Origin: Geosiphon pyriformis
Taxonomy: Eukaryota; Glomeromycota; Glomeromycetes; Archaeosporales; Geosiphonaceae
Assembly (NCBI GenBank): GCA_016748015.1
Contig: JAAOMT010000213.1
Location: forward strand, 2,418 to 66,417
DNA: 64,000 nucleotides
Direction: 5' to 3'
This document shows positions 10,788 through 22,975 of the stretch, piece after piece. The notes beneath the pieces are model-generated. The model was not told where the DNA came from. It saw only the letters and a program-made list of their open reading frames with translations, and made no database searches. Each line of letters opens with the position of its first letter. Position 1 is the stretch's first letter. The position numbers and the translations under genes were made by a program.

Positions 10788-11274
10788 CTACTATTATTCT
10801 ATATCTTAATTCAGCAATTCTTAGAATCAATAACAAATATTGCTGTGCTTTTTAATTATTTCTTTATTTAATAAATCACAAAAGCAAGCAATTGCTTCTT
10901 AAGTTAATTTTAATAATACAAATCAAAAAAAAAAATAAGATATATAAAGATAAAGAAAAGAAAATAAATGATATGAGAGGAAGTAATTAATAGTGGATTT
11001 TATTTCATTACTTTAATTATGTTTTTCTACAACTAAAAAACTCATTACTTATATAATTATTAAAAGTAATTAATAACCAGGTCAACAACTAAGTTAATAA
11101 TCAGATCAATGATTAGATTATTAATCAAGTCAATAATTAAATTAATGATTAGGTCAATAGTCAGGTCATTAATCAAATCAATAATTACTATCTAAAAATA
11201 GGGTGGTTAATTATATAATATTAGTGGCTAATATATGTAATAATTAATAAAAAGTATGAGTTTTAACCATAACA
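10788..11274 (-). repeat. Older LTR-1a remnant interrupted by GY2
   Basis: From CTACTATTATTC the sequence follows LTR-1a (compare 4917-5430) and ends AACCATAACA at 11274. Many C-to-T and G-to-A changes mark it as old. The other part of this LTR is not next to the left end of GY2 in this assembly. Confidence 0.85.
11068..11187. repeat. Degenerate 12-bp minisatellite, 10 units
   Basis: Ten 12-mers can still be phased, but many GGTCA units have become AATTA or AATCA. Confidence 0.8.
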
Positions 11275-12230
11275 ATTATAATATACATTATTAATTACTT
11301 AAGATAAAATTAGAAAAATCTTATTAATTTTACTTCTGCTAATACAAATAAATCCTGGTTATAATAAATTTTTCTTATTTTAAACAATTGTTATAATAAA
11401 TTAACATTAATTAAGCACACTGCTAAAATGTATATAGAGTTAATATAGTATAAATAAAGAAGTAATATTGCTATTTTTAACTATTAAAGCATTTATTAAT
11501 TACAAGCATAAGAATTATAGTGTAAATTAGATAATATTATACTCTTTGTAAATAAAAAAATAATTTTTAAAAATAAGTTTTACATGTTTAATAATAATTG
11601 TAAAAACCAGAATTGGTATTTATACTTAAGAATTTTTTATTAATTAAATAAATATCACATTTTTTTATTTAATATTGATTATTTTATAATATATGCCAGT
11701 TAAAACATAAATAAAATTAAATAAAAATATAAAGTTATAAAAATAAAATATTTAGTTATTGTTTAAATTATTAAAAATTAGAGCTATTATTGTTAACAAT
11801 ATATTTTTAAAAATTATTATAAAAAAAATTACAAATATTTATATTAAAAATTTATTAAAAATAAATATTTTAGTTCAAAAAAATTATTTTAAATAAAACA
11901 AAACCAAATTTAAAAACAATTCAAAATTATTTTGTTTAAAATAACAAATTATGTTATTATAATTAATAAAATTAAAAAAATTTACTTAAAGTTATTTATT
12001 ATTAATAAAAAATTATTTTTAAAATTTGTAATTATATAATAATTAAATTTTTTTTTGTATTTTTATAATTATATTCAAAATAAAAAGTAAAAAAGTTGAA
12101 ATTTTTTTATTTTTTTAAAACATCCAATAATATTTTTATTAGTAAAAAATTTATAATTATTAAAACTATTTAATAAAATATTATTTTAAATAAATTAATA
12201 ATTAATTAATTTAAAAATACTATACTTTTT
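11275..12230. other. AT-only stretch without recognisable genes
   Basis: Almost only A and T, with poly-A and poly-T runs and no ORF, LTR end or LINE tail that I can recognise. It may be completely decayed retroelement DNA. Confidence 0.6.
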
Positions 12231-12346
12231 TTTTCTTTATCTTAAATTTCCAAAAAAGAGTTAAAAATTTTTTATTATTCAGTATAATAAATTAAAATTA
12301 TTTTTGCTGAATTATGAGACTACTATTGGCTTTAGTATTGCTGTCA

Positions 12347-14119
12347 TGAAAAAAGCCCTTAAAGATTCTGGCTTTGATGTTGGTATCAAATCTGGTGTAT
12401 TTAGAAAAAAAAGCACTTTGGAAGATGGTATTAATGGTAAAAAGATTTCTGCTAAGAAATTGAGTAGTCATTCATAAAGTTCTAAGACTGGTAATACCAC
12501 CAAGTTTAATGGTATTAATATAGAAAAAAAGTGTCTGGTTAAAAACACCAGCTTTGATTATAGTAATGATGATGTTTTTGTTAGAAGAAATTCCGATTAA
12601 ATGCTTAAAAATTTACAGATACAAACCAAAAAAACATTGGAAAAACCATTAGAAAAAATCAATTTCTTGAATAATAATGACAATAACATTCTGTTAAATG
12701 CTTCTTTAATGCTTTTCTCTTTTTAAAAAACTTGGTCAATATTTCTGTTAAAAAATTCTTTACTATAGATATTGGACTGAAAAAAATTGTTGGAAAGTTA
12801 TTTTAAAAAAAGCTAGCAGTGGTCAAAAAATTGTTTTTAAAAGTTAATAGTTTTGAAAAGGCTTCTATCCTTTCAAAATTTGATGGCATTATCTGGATAT
12901 CTTTTACTTCTGAAAAGATTATAATGGTAACAACAAAATTGGCAAATAATTAGGATGTTGTAATAAATACCAATTTCAAGCACTCTGTCAACAATCATAT
13001 AAATTAGGCTATTGTGTTAAAAAAATTTTTTGTAAGAACATCTATAGAAACTGTATGTGCTGCTGTATCTGAATTTGGTGTTATTAAGTTAATCAAGATA
13101 TAGCTAGTGAATTTATGACAAAAAATAATCATCAAATTAAAAAATCAAGATTAGGTTGATTTTTTGGCTTCTGAATAGTCTATTTTTATTAAGAATAATA
13201 CAGTTCATGTAACCAAGACTGATTTTAATAAACAAATATGAGATTTTAGAAATAAGTTTAGGGCTTTGCTTTATATACTTCCCATAAAAATGACTGCTCA
13301 TAATATATAAGAGTTTATTAATTCTATTAGTAGAAAGATTTGTGTTATTGATTATAATTTTACCAACTATATCTGTGCTATTATTTATTTTAGCTTTAAA
13401 TTAAATATAATTAATATAATAACTATAACTTCAGTTATAAAAAAAGTTAGTTTTTATTGGTCTTGTCTATTTTTTACTTTGTGTATAGTCTGTAAGAATT
13501 TAGGTCATATATCTCTTATTTGTAAGTTAGTGAAGATTTTGTTGCCTCTTAAGAGTAGAAAGATTCTCCTTTCAGCTTAAAACCAATACAGATTGGCTAA
13601 GATCTATGAAAAAAGACTGCATTTATTTCTTGTCCTTTGGTTTTTGGTAAGAAAACTTGAATATCAATAATTAATAACTATCTTCCACTAATGCTTTCTG
13701 GTAGTAATTCACAATATGGTTCTGTCAATAATAGTAAATCTTTCCCAACTGTGGTGAATAAGATGGAAATACGTTTGGTCAACATTGAAAACAGTTTTAT
13801 TAGCTTTATAAAACAATTTAGTAAGTTGGCTAAAAAGTTGGAGTTATTTATGTCAATGATTTCCCAGCCTAGTTCTGAATATCAATTATTAGTGATTTTA
13901 CTATTACAGAATTAGATGAGTAATGTAATAATGGAAAAAAATTCAAGTAAGGCCACTAGTAATAAAACTGCTATGAATTTGAGTTTATCTATTTCTCCAA
14001 ATATTATTAAATTAGAAAATCTTCTGTTGGGTCTTTCTGCCTTAGTACTAAGCTTATTGACTTGTTTTAATAGTATGGCTTTGACTGGTGGTATGCTTTC
14101 TCATCCCATTTTTCAATGA
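12347..14119 (+). pseudogene. LINE-A ORF1 (RRM/CCHC nucleic-acid-binding protein)
   Basis: A likely start ATG at 12347 gives MKKALKDSGFDVGIKSG. Scattered in-frame pieces follow: an RRM-like segment (ETVCAAVSEFGVIKL near 13050), a CCHC knuckle CIVCKNLGHISLIC (about 13490-13535), and a coiled-coil segment NKMEIRLVNIENSFISFIKQ (from about 13760). The final frame ends with TGA at 14117-14119. LINE ORF1 proteins coat the element RNA. More than twenty stops interrupt it. The same domain order is seen in the H half-LINEs. Confidence 0.75.
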
Positions 14120-15435
14120 GTAGCTTAATATGGAAAATTGTTATGTACAATATCAGGGAAATAAACAATTCTATAAAGCAAAAAAATATTGTCTATTGGC
14201 ATTTGAATTCTAAGAATAATATTTTGATTGTTACTAAAACCAAGTTTTGCTTAAATATTAGGTCTTGAATTACAGACAAATTTTCTGGTGTCAAAGTGTT
14301 TATCTCAGATTTGAATTTTGAATTTTTAAGTGTTGGCATTGTTTTAATTATGAGTGTTTATTTGGCTAAACATATTTTTAAGATATCTGAGATTCTAAAT
14401 AGGCTTTTAGTAATTCCCTTGCTATTTAAAAACAAACAATTTGTTTTTGTGGTAGACTTATATGCTAAAGTCTCTTTGAATGGATGTTTAATTCAAGCTG
14501 ATTTTGTTAACTTTTTTATAGCCAAAACTTGTAATAAGAGCACTTTTGTTGTATTGGAAGATAATTTCAATAAGAATAGTACTAAGCATAGTGCCAGTTT
14601 CAGAAAATATGTGAATTTGGGTTTAGTTAACTCTCTGGCTGGCAGTTTATGTATTAAAATTCTTACTTGGAGAAATTCAAGAAATATTAAAAGAATATTT
14701 GATTACATTTTTGTTTTACAAAGTTTGGCTAATGTGCTAATAAACAGATCAATTACATATGTAAATGAATTTTTTAATACTGATTACAGTGCTATTTGAA
14801 TTGTAGTTAGTCTTAAAGGTATTTTGGATCTAAATTTGAGGACCATTTGTGTACAAGTCAATAGGAACAGATAAAAGTTCAATTTTAAAAATGTGGATGG
14901 TGCTAAGTGAGAATAGTTCAAGATTTTAATCTATGACAATAAGATCATGTTTGCTAATAAGTTTGCTAATTTCCTTTATTTTTCGGATTTGAATGTCATG
15001 TAAAATATTGTTTGTAGAGTTGTTTGTTTTTTAGCCAATAAAAATTTCTCAAAGTCTTGGTTTAAAAATTACAATAGTGTTTTCACAAAGAAATCTTTTC
15101 ATTTTTACAAGTTGGAACTTTTGGTGTTTAAGTTGATTAAAATTTCTTGTTTAGTTTTTTGTGATAAGTTTGTATTACTGCTGGATATATGAGACAAGCT
15201 TGATACTGTTAATGCTTTTGTAATGAAATTTTTTTTTTTTTGGAATTTTATTTTAATACTATTAGATTAGTTTTAGCTAAGATTAAAAAATTTTACTGCT
15301 CTTCTAAGATATTAGAATCAAAGCATACTGAAAAATCTTAGATCAGATCAACAATTAATAAAAAAATAGAAAGTTTTAAAATAGACAAGGGTCATACTAT
15401 CAGAAGTGTATTAAAACACTCTTTTTACAAAGTAG
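14116..15435 (+). pseudogene. LINE-A ORF2 endonuclease domain
   Basis: An ATG at 14116-14118 overlaps the ORF1 stop (ATGA). The longest open piece is 14296-14799. Endonuclease features include VVLEDNFNKNS (the GDFN box, here altered), IKRIFDYIFV (the DYIF box) and FFNTDYSAI (the SDH box, with His replaced by Tyr). The enzyme would nick target DNA to start target-primed reverse transcription. Two changed catalytic positions and several stops make it dead. The frame runs into a solo LTR at 15436. Confidence 0.8.
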
Positions 15436-16112
15436 TGTTATGGTTGAGATCTATACTTTTTATTAATTATCACATGTATTAGTCACTGATGTCATATGAT
15501 TAGCCACACTATTTTTAGAAAGTGATCATTAACCTGATCAATGACTTGATTATTGACCTAATCATTGATCTGATCATTGACCACTTTTGATAGCTATATA
15601 AGCAATAAATCTCTTAGCTGTAGAAAAGCATGTAATAACAAGCATCTGAATAATCAAAAATAAATAAAATAACAACTTTCATCTCAATTCTTCTCTTATC
15701 ACTAATTTCTCTTTCCCTATCTTCAAGTATCTGAACATTTTAAAAATAAAAGATTACTTGTTGGCCTTTTCCTAATGTATATAATTGTAGTATTTGAAGA
15801 TTATTTGAATAAACATGACTGAAAAACACAAGTTGATATCTGATATTGAATTCTAAGAGTGCTGATATGAGGCATAGAATTATATCAGTGGTGATCAATT
15901 GTTGACAGTATGGACTATCTTTCTACCTTCAGATTCTCCAGTTATCTTTGAAAAGAATAGCAATTGAGATATTTTGTGAGACTGATCTCGCATATTAAAT
16001 CCATACTCATTCAATTTGTTCTTTAAAGTTGAATTCTCCTTTGATTATTTTCATTACTCTACAATCCTGTTCTTTTTTGCTATCCATTAGCTTGTTACTC
16101 CAACCCATAATA
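15436..16112 (+). repeat. Solo LTR-1 (subtype b) with 4-bp TSD
   Basis: The LTR starts TGTTATGGTTGAGATC and ends CTCCAACCCATAATA, 677 bp. Directly flanking it are GTAG on the left (15432-15435) and GTAG on the right (16113-16116), a 4-bp target-site duplication. It splits LINE-A ORF2. The TATATAAG box in its U3 lies just after five 12-bp units. Confidence 0.92.
15523..15582. repeat. 12-bp minisatellite, 5 units
   Basis: Five TGATCATTGACC-type 12-mers (reverse complement of the GGTCAATGATCA form) upstream of the TATA box. Confidence 0.9.
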
Positions 16113-18050
16113 GTAGTATTAAATCATCTGATTATTGATTATAAACTGATTTTGGAATTTGATCTGGTTAAGATCAAAGTGAATAAAATTATGGAGTACT
16201 AGACTAGGAAATATAAAGTAATTTCTAATATTTTTGATGATTGGTCTTATTAATATCAGTCATTGGAATATGTTTTTAATAAAGCTTTTTCAAATTTGAT
16301 GTGTCTAATTAGTTTTGATGAATTTTTTAATATAATTGCTAATTTGCCTAATGGTAAAACTGCTGGTCTTTTTGGTATCTTAAATAAGCTTTAAAAACAT
16401 TGCAACAACTTGGTTTTGAATATGTTTTTGGTGCTTTTGAATTTTTGTTTGTCTTGCAAATTGGTGCCCAATTCTTAAAAAAAAGCTTAGGTTTTAATGA
16501 TTCTTAAACTATATAAGTGGAATAGCATTTTTATGAATATTCACTCTATTTTTTTAATTGAGATTATATGTAAAGTTCTTTCCAAGATTTTTTTTAACAA
16601 GATTTCTTTAGCATACAACACTTTTAACATTTTTTATGAAGACAATTTTTTAGTTTTAAAAGATATAACAACACAATCTTCTATTTTTGCTATTGGTTCA
16701 GTAATTAAAAACACATTGAAAAAAAAACAGGAACTCTGACTGGTTTTGCAAGACATGCAAAAAGCTTACAATTTTGTTGGATAAAAACATTTTAAGCATA
16801 GCTTGATTAGAATAAAAATATGTGACAGATTTATTCAATTTTTTGGTAGTATTTACAATACTTATATCAACAAAGTTATGACTAACTTTGGTTTAACTGG
16901 TAGATATTGTGTACATAATAGTTTGGATCAAAAAAAATATTCTCATATCTTATTTGGTATATATTTTACAATCCTCTTCTTTGTGAAGTTAAGAAACAGA
17001 AGAGTGTATGTGAGTATAGATTGAATTTTTATTTTATTGTTAGAACTGGTTGTATAGATTTTTAGACTAGTTTTATTTTTTTTTTACTGCTAGTGCTTTT
17101 GTTGATAATATGATCTGGATTGAATACAGTTAAAATACTATCTAACATATCCTTAATGTTACAAATAAATTTTTTTGGATTAATAACATTTCTATTAATA
17201 ATAACAAAATAATATCAACTGCAAAGTTGGAAGTCTTTCTTTGTTGATTAACAGTTTACTTATTTCTATTGCTAAAAAAAAAAATTTTATTACTATTTGA
17301 GTATTTTTCTTTCTATTAAAGATTTATCAAAGCCTAGTTTGGTTAGAGCAAATTCTGATGTTTGGTTTTTTGCCAATCTTGTTCTAAAAAAAACCATCTT
17401 GGATAAACAATTTTTGTATTTAGTGTTAACAGTTTTTCATTCTATTGTTAGCTACAGAACACAATTCAGCTTTATTTTTATTGGTATGTATAATAAGTAG
17501 AATGCTTTAATCTATAAGAACTTAAAAATAAAATCTGGTCTACTTCTTAATTTTCTTAGTAATGCATTTTATTATCCTTTTTTGTATAGTTTGAAAACTT
17601 TTAAACAGGTTCAAACTGAGAACAAAAGTGGCTTTTTTTTTAAATTTTGCAAATTTTAATAAGATTTTGGGCTGTTTGTTTTCTTACAGGTCTCATGACT
17701 TATAAGTTTTGTGTTAGAATCTGTTTTACTTTTTAAGCTTTTTAACTTAGATTAGGGTTAGCTTTTCTAATAACTTTTTAGTAGGTGTAATTTGTATTTT
17801 TTTTAAGTGCAATTTATTCTTAAGTAGTTTTATAAACAATTTTTTCTGTTTTAAAAAAATACTCTTATGTTAACTGTTCTTGGTTATTTCAAATTCTTTT
17901 ACTTTGGCATTATGACATTGCTTTTGTAAACCAATTTTGTGATTAAAATAGTTCTATTTTTAATTAAAAAACCTTTAAGTGGTGAAAGAAATTGGACTTC
18001 TGTGGTCCCATTTCTGATTGGTTTAAGCTTTTTGTTAACTTCTTTAATAG
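16113..18050 (+). pseudogene. LINE-A ORF2 reverse transcriptase domain
   Basis: After the solo LTR the frame resumes. ANLPNGKTAGLFGILNKL is the conserved LINE RT block (NGKAPGPDGI-like). The catalytic box reads AFVDN (17098-17109), where FVDD is expected, so the second Asp is Asn. Open pieces lie at 16497-16739, 16803-17024 and 17297-17500. The enzyme would copy the LINE RNA at the nicked target. Numerous stops and the Asp change leave it inactive. Confidence 0.8.
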
Positions 18051-18965
18051 TGTTACTTATAGAATATAGGAATTAAATATTAGTACATAAATTAGCCAAT
18101 CAGAATAAACATAGTAAAAGTGAAATTCCAGGATTCCTCTTAGAGGAATTGCAAGATTTTAGGAATTTCAGAATTCTTGTATGAGGAATTACAGGATTCC
18201 AGAATTCCAGAATTCCTCTCAAAGGAATTGTAAAATTCCAAGAATTCTAGAATTCCTAGCTAAAAAATTGAGGAATTCAAGGAATTTTGTACAATAAAAT
18301 TTATGTATATATAGCAATAGTATTAAAAGCTAGAAAGGAGGACTTTCAGAGTCAATAGAACTCTCAAAGTCAATTAGACTCGCAAGTCTTAATTATTAGA
18401 ATCCTTCAATTAAGGATCTCTCAGTTTAGATTTGATCTAAGCAACCTTTTTATTCATAAATATCAATAAATAATTATTTACTATTTCAATTTACTTTCTA
18501 TTATCAACACTTTATGTTGATAGTAATTGATACTTAACCATACAGGAACAATAGCTCTTGATCATGGCTATTGACAGAATATTAACTTGTAATTGCCTTG
18601 GCTTATTTTCTTATTTTCTTTTATTTCTTTTATTTTTCTTTGTTATTTTTTTGTTTTATTAATTGATTAAAGGATTAAGCACTAGAATACAGATATTATA
18701 GGGACTGGTAAAAAACCTGTGAAACAAGGGTAGAACATTCATAGATTTGAGGATAGCTTACCAGGAAGATTACCGGCCACCATGCTAAAAAAAAATTGAC
18801 AGAATTATAATTTCAGGAGACTATGGAAATAACTATTGAATTTCTGTTCATTATACAAAGAACTCCACAACAAAACCTTCAGATATTTCTAAGTATTTCT
18901 ATTAATTGAGCACCAAGTTATGGGTTTGTTATTTGCTTTAAGATTCCAAATAATCACCTGTAACA
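18051..18965 (+). repeat. Solo LTR-2 with 4-bp TSD
   Basis: The LTR starts TGTTACTTATAGAATATAGG and ends AATCACCTGTAACA, 915 bp, flanked by ATAG on both sides (18047-18050 and 18966-18969). It shares its whole length with the LTR at 44536-45388, including a GAATTCC-rich block (about 18120-18290) and a CAATAGC/GCTATTG hairpin (18549-18573). No internal region of this family is in the window. Confidence 0.9.
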
Positions 18966-20386
18966 ATAGTATAGCTTTCTTTTTTACCTGGTTCTCTTTT
19001 TTGAATAACATTAGACCTTTGAATATTCTTGAATCTTGTGAGTTTGAGTTGGTTAATGGTCATTTGTTGGATGTTGTCACTGGTAGCCTGTCTGTATATA
19101 TGGATAAATCTTTAAAAAACTTGGAGTTAATCAATATAAAAACTGATGCTATGGTTTTTTTTGAGAACTTAAACTTGGGTTTAGGTGTTGGAGTTTCTGG
19201 TTTAATATCTTCTACTTTGGCAGAGTTGTAAGCTATTGTATTGGTTCTTGAGTGTGTTTTCTATTTTAGCTTAGTTTGTTTGTTTACAGACAATCAAACT
19301 GCTTTGGATGCATACAAATTAAAATTGGATTCAATATATTTGAATTTTCAAAATTGGTGTTAAATTGAGCATCAGTATATTATAGATATTATTCATAACA
19401 AGAATTTGAATATTAGTTGGCATAAGATAAAGGGACACTCAGATAATTTGGGTAATATATATGCTAATGTACTTGCTGACATTGTATCCTTTTTTAATTA
19501 GTATTTGTTTTTTTCTTCTCTTTAGTTGAAGAGTCATTGTATTATGGCTGATAGTAGTATTGTTTTTGGTAATACTAAACATTTTATTTATGATGTTTTT
19601 TGGTCTGTTTATTGTATATGTTGAGAAGTTGGTTCTGGTTCTAAAATTTTGGCTAATAGTCTGTTCTTAAATGTTAATTGGCTTAATTTATTTATGATAT
19701 GACATCCTAATTTGTATATGGCTGCTGGTTTTACTAGTAGACTTATTGCTAATATTTGTACTTATTTTATGAAAGCTTTATACTATTGGCTATCCATTAC
19801 TGTTTAAAAGCACCTATATAATAAGTGTTATCCTAATGTGAAATATTTGTATTGTGATGATATTGAAATTTCAAACCATGTTTTTTTTTGTACTATTAAC
19901 AATTTTGTTTATCATTATTTGTTAAATAACCATACAAATACTTGAAAAATGCTTTCTAATTTTATTTTATTTTTTTTATATGTATCTTAGTTAATGTTTT
20001 TATGTATTTTCCATGTTATAATATATACAGTTCTTTGCAAGGGCTTTGTTTTTAATAGTTGGCATTAAGAGACTGTTTTTGTTTTCAGTAATTTCAAAGT
20101 TATAGATTTAAAAATTGTAAACTTTGTACATAATTTCTGTTTTGCTTATAGAGATAAAATTTGGTTGGTTTGTATTAAGCATTGTATCTTTATAGAGAGA
20201 AATAGGCTAATTACATATGATAGTTCAGTTCTTGTTTCTATTTTTGGGCTGTTTTTGGTATTTTCTATTGGTGTAATTAAATTGCTCAGTATTACTAAGG
20301 CATTTGGTATTAGTTTTGGCTTTCATAAGTCTTGTTTGTTTTTTTCAGGCATTGAGAACACAGTTTTGGTTTGTATAAATACTTAA
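18966..20386 (+). pseudogene. LINE-A ORF2 RNase H and C-terminal zinc domain
   Basis: RNase H features in order: Asp in SVYMDKSL (TDGSL-like), Glu in STLAEL, Asp in LFTDNQTALDA, and KIKGHSDNLGNIYANVLAD with the last His/Asp pair. A C-terminal zinc-like motif CYPNVKYLYCDDIEISNHVF ends in FFC at about 19890. The open pieces are 18920-19231 (partly in LTR) and 20165-20386. RNase H removes the RNA template. A TAA after AEL and later stops break the gene. The frame joins the preceding RT frame once the solo LTR is removed. Confidence 0.8.
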
Positions 20387-20540
20387 TATTGTCTTAATTA
20401 GCTTGAATGACTGGTTACATATAGAAAATACATGATTTATATCTAGTTTAGATCATTATATAATGTATTATATTAAATAGTATGTGGATCTCACTTGTAA
20501 AATTTAAAAAAAAATTTAAAAATTTAAAAATTTAAAAAAA
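20387..20540 (+). repeat. LINE-A 3' tail (tail alpha)
   Basis: The tail contains GAATGACTGGTTACATATAG and ends in repeats of TTTAAAAA, a poly-A-like terminus. The same tail recurs at the end of half-LINE H1 (22825-22975). Confidence 0.8.
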
Positions 20541-20687
20541 AATACTATTTTTGGTTTTAAATAAAAGTTTTTTTTAAGTAACTAATTAATATTAGTATTA
20601 ATGTAATTGTTATTATTATAAAGAATTTTAAAATTTTTAACAATAAATTAATAATTAAGTTACTTTTTTTATTTTATTATATGTTTT

Positions 20688-22810
20688 ATGAATATAACTA
20701 ATTTTATAATCAAAACTAGAACAAAGAGTAAAAAAGCTGCATCTGATATTTTTCCTGAAATATCTAATAAGATTTCAACCAAAGGAGCTCTTTTTGTTAT
20801 AGAAACAACTAAGCAGAATGTTTTAAAAGCCTTTTTTTTACTTAGTAATTATAAAAAGCTGTTTTTAATAGCTACTAAAGCAATTTTCTCATCTTTGACT
20901 AGTTTTTTACTAGTCAAAGTTCTCTTAAAGAAATACATTTGGATTAGTTCCAGTATTGTCTCTACTCCAACTAAAAGCCCAAAAGTTTTTAATAATAAAC
21001 CTGTAAACAAGCTGGTCTTCTTCTTTTTAGCTTTAACACCTGGTATTACTAGTATTACCTCTTCAAAAAAAATGGTCAAAAAGACCGAAAATTCAGAAAA
21101 GTAGAGGCAGTTGCTTGTCTCTACTATTATTACACCAAACCTCTTTGTGGTTTCTAATGAGATCTTAGGTGAGATTTTTATAATATTATCCAGCATGTTA
21201 TCTAAGATGGGCCAAGATTAACCACTGGCTGTGTTGCCAAATATGAGGTCTTCTAACAAATCATTGCCAGTTTTAGAAGCAAAACAATTATTTTCTGTGA
21301 TGTCATCTGTTTTTGAAAACTGAACTGACCAAATGAAAACTGAATCATCTTCTCTTCTGGTTTTTGGTGCTGCTGCTAATGGTGCTTAGGAAACTATTAC
21401 TAATTATCAAAGATTTGCTGAGTAGATGGCCTCTATTCTGGTATCTAGTGCTATTTTTAAGATCAAATTGGTTCATATTAAGGCTGTTTTTCAGTCTATA
21501 CATGGTTTTTTGGATGCAAAATCTGTCTTTAAGAACAATATAAAGCTTTTCTGTATGAAGTTTATTTCCCAAAGTTCTTTGGATGCTGTATTTCTAGTTA
21601 AACTTACAAGTTTTGTTTATCTTGTCACTTTCAAAATTGCCAAGTCTTTGGTAGTTTCTAAGCCTGGTTTTTCTTCTGCTGCTGTTGTACTACATAATGT
21701 GTTTTTGGGTGTATCAGCTGCTAATATTAAGTCAACTCTTGGTATTTTTGGTAAAATTTTTTATGTTGTGCTAAAGCCAGTTGGTATTTGACAATATATA
21801 GTTGTTTACTTTAAAATTTTGGATGCTGTTGTATCTGCTCTTACTCACTAGTTGGTTTTGGTGAACAAAAATAGTATTCAAATTTTTCCCCTTGTTAATC
21901 AAAATAAAACAATTTTGTCTTGTAATTGGTTTAAGACCAAGTTGGTTAATCTTTTTTCTGGCTGTACTGCTTTTGAAATTAGTAATATGATCTCTTAGGT
22001 TGGTGGCTGGACTTGTTTTATTCCTTATTCACTTGATTTTAGTTATTGTTTTTGGTTTGCTTTAGTTATATTTGATTCCCAAATTGATTTAGATTCTGTG
22101 GTTATCAAGACTAGTACTTTAAGAAAGTGCCATATTTGGTAAGAAACCTTTGGTTGTCAGTGCTGCTTTAGGTGTCTAGAAGTAGACTATTTGGCTATAG
22201 ACTACAAAGTCTCTTCACCTCCTTTTTTCAAATCTTTTAAGGTGTTAAAAACACGTTTTGTAAGTAGTATTTCTTATGCAAAGACTTCTGTTATTTTGGA
22301 TTCTTCTGAGTTTCCTCTTTTGGCAGCTTTTATTTTTCCTTTTATAGTTGTTGGCAATCTCTTAGTGTTCTTTTGGTTGGCTTTTTTGGAGTTTGATTTG
22401 GTCAAGCTTTTTGTTTTAGTTAAGTCTATTATTAAACTAATTGGTTTTTTGGTCAAATTGTTTGAACAGTTTATTAATAGAGATTTGGTTTTAAACAGTA
22501 AACTTGGCCTTAAAGTCAATAAGGTTTTGGTGCATATGAGTTTTTTTAGTAAAATTGTTGATAAGTTGAAAAGAGAAATGATTTTTTTAAAAAAGAAGTG
22601 TTGTATAAAAGATATTAATGTCTGATAATTCAGAACATCCAGTTGGCTTGAATGATGAAGTGTTTTCTAACTTAATGTTATTTTGAAAACATGAATTTGT
22701 TATTGTAAAGACTAATATCTTTAAAATGGCTAAGTGGTTAATTGGATTGGTTTATGATAGTACTATATTGTAAAATTGTTTAAAAGATATCTTCTTTGAA
22801 TAAGTTTTCT
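20688..22810 (+). pseudogene. H1 ORF1 (RRM/CCHC/coiled-coil protein)
   Basis: The ATG at 20688 starts a basic Ser/Thr-rich N-terminus with FNNKPVNKLVF, shared with other H copies. An RRM-like domain follows (VVLHNVFLGVSAANIKSTLG, 21680-21800). The zinc knuckle at 22155-22208 reads CFRC-LEVDY-LAIDY, so its His and last Cys are both Tyr. A hydrophobic coiled-coil-like segment (FLEFDLVKLFVLVKSIIKLI) follows, then KMAKWLIGLVYD near the end. Open pieces: 20688-21104, 21426-21791, 22191-22625. Most stops replace Trp or Gln codons. It would bind RNA in a ribonucleoprotein particle. Confidence 0.75.
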
Positions 22811-22824
22811 TTTAAGACTTCAGC

Positions 22825-22975
22825 ATAGTATATTCTTAATTGGTCTGAATGACTAGTCACATATAGAAAGCACATGATTAGCACCTAGTTTAAATTACTT
22901 AGTTTAATGTATTGTACTAGATGGCTTTTGGACTATACTTATTAAGCAATAAAAAAAAATATATAATTTAACTAC
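22825..22975 (+). repeat. H1 3' tail (tail alpha)
   Basis: TCTGAATGACTAGTCACATA and TAATGTATTGTACTAGATGG align with the LINE-A tail at 20387-20500. It ends in a run of A. Confidence 0.8.

Larger units (their letters stand above)
12231..20540 (+). mobile_element. LINE-A: decayed non-LTR retrotransposon with ORF1 and ORF2
   Basis: Plus-strand LINE with ORF1 (RRM, CCHC), then ORF2 with AP-type endonuclease, RT, RNase H and a C-terminal zinc motif, then a 3' tail ending in poly-A-rich repeats. Two solo LTRs are inserted (15436-16112 and 18051-18965). Removing them leaves roughly 6.7 kb. Every domain carries stops. The 5' boundary is uncertain because flanking DNA is AT-only. Confidence 0.85.
20541..22975 (+). 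mobile_element. Half-LINE H1: ORF1 only, with LINE-A tail
   Basis: An ORF1 of the H type runs from 20688 to about 22810 and is followed at once by tail alpha and a poly-A run (about 22950). There is no trace of endonuclease, RT or RNase H. The 5' end is blurred by AT-only DNA, so I found no target-site duplication. Confidence 0.75.

Noticed and set aside
11275-12230. Possible promoter or origin in AT-only DNA
   Set aside because: Base composition alone is no evidence, and no motif stands out.
18120-18290. A true heat-shock promoter in LTR-2
   Set aside because: TTCNNGAA pieces are present, but most units are abutting GAATTC palindromes that do not fit the full element; kept only as an observation.
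22274-22519. Minus-strand frame inside H1
   Set aside because: Antisense shadow of the H1 ORF1 coiled-coil region.
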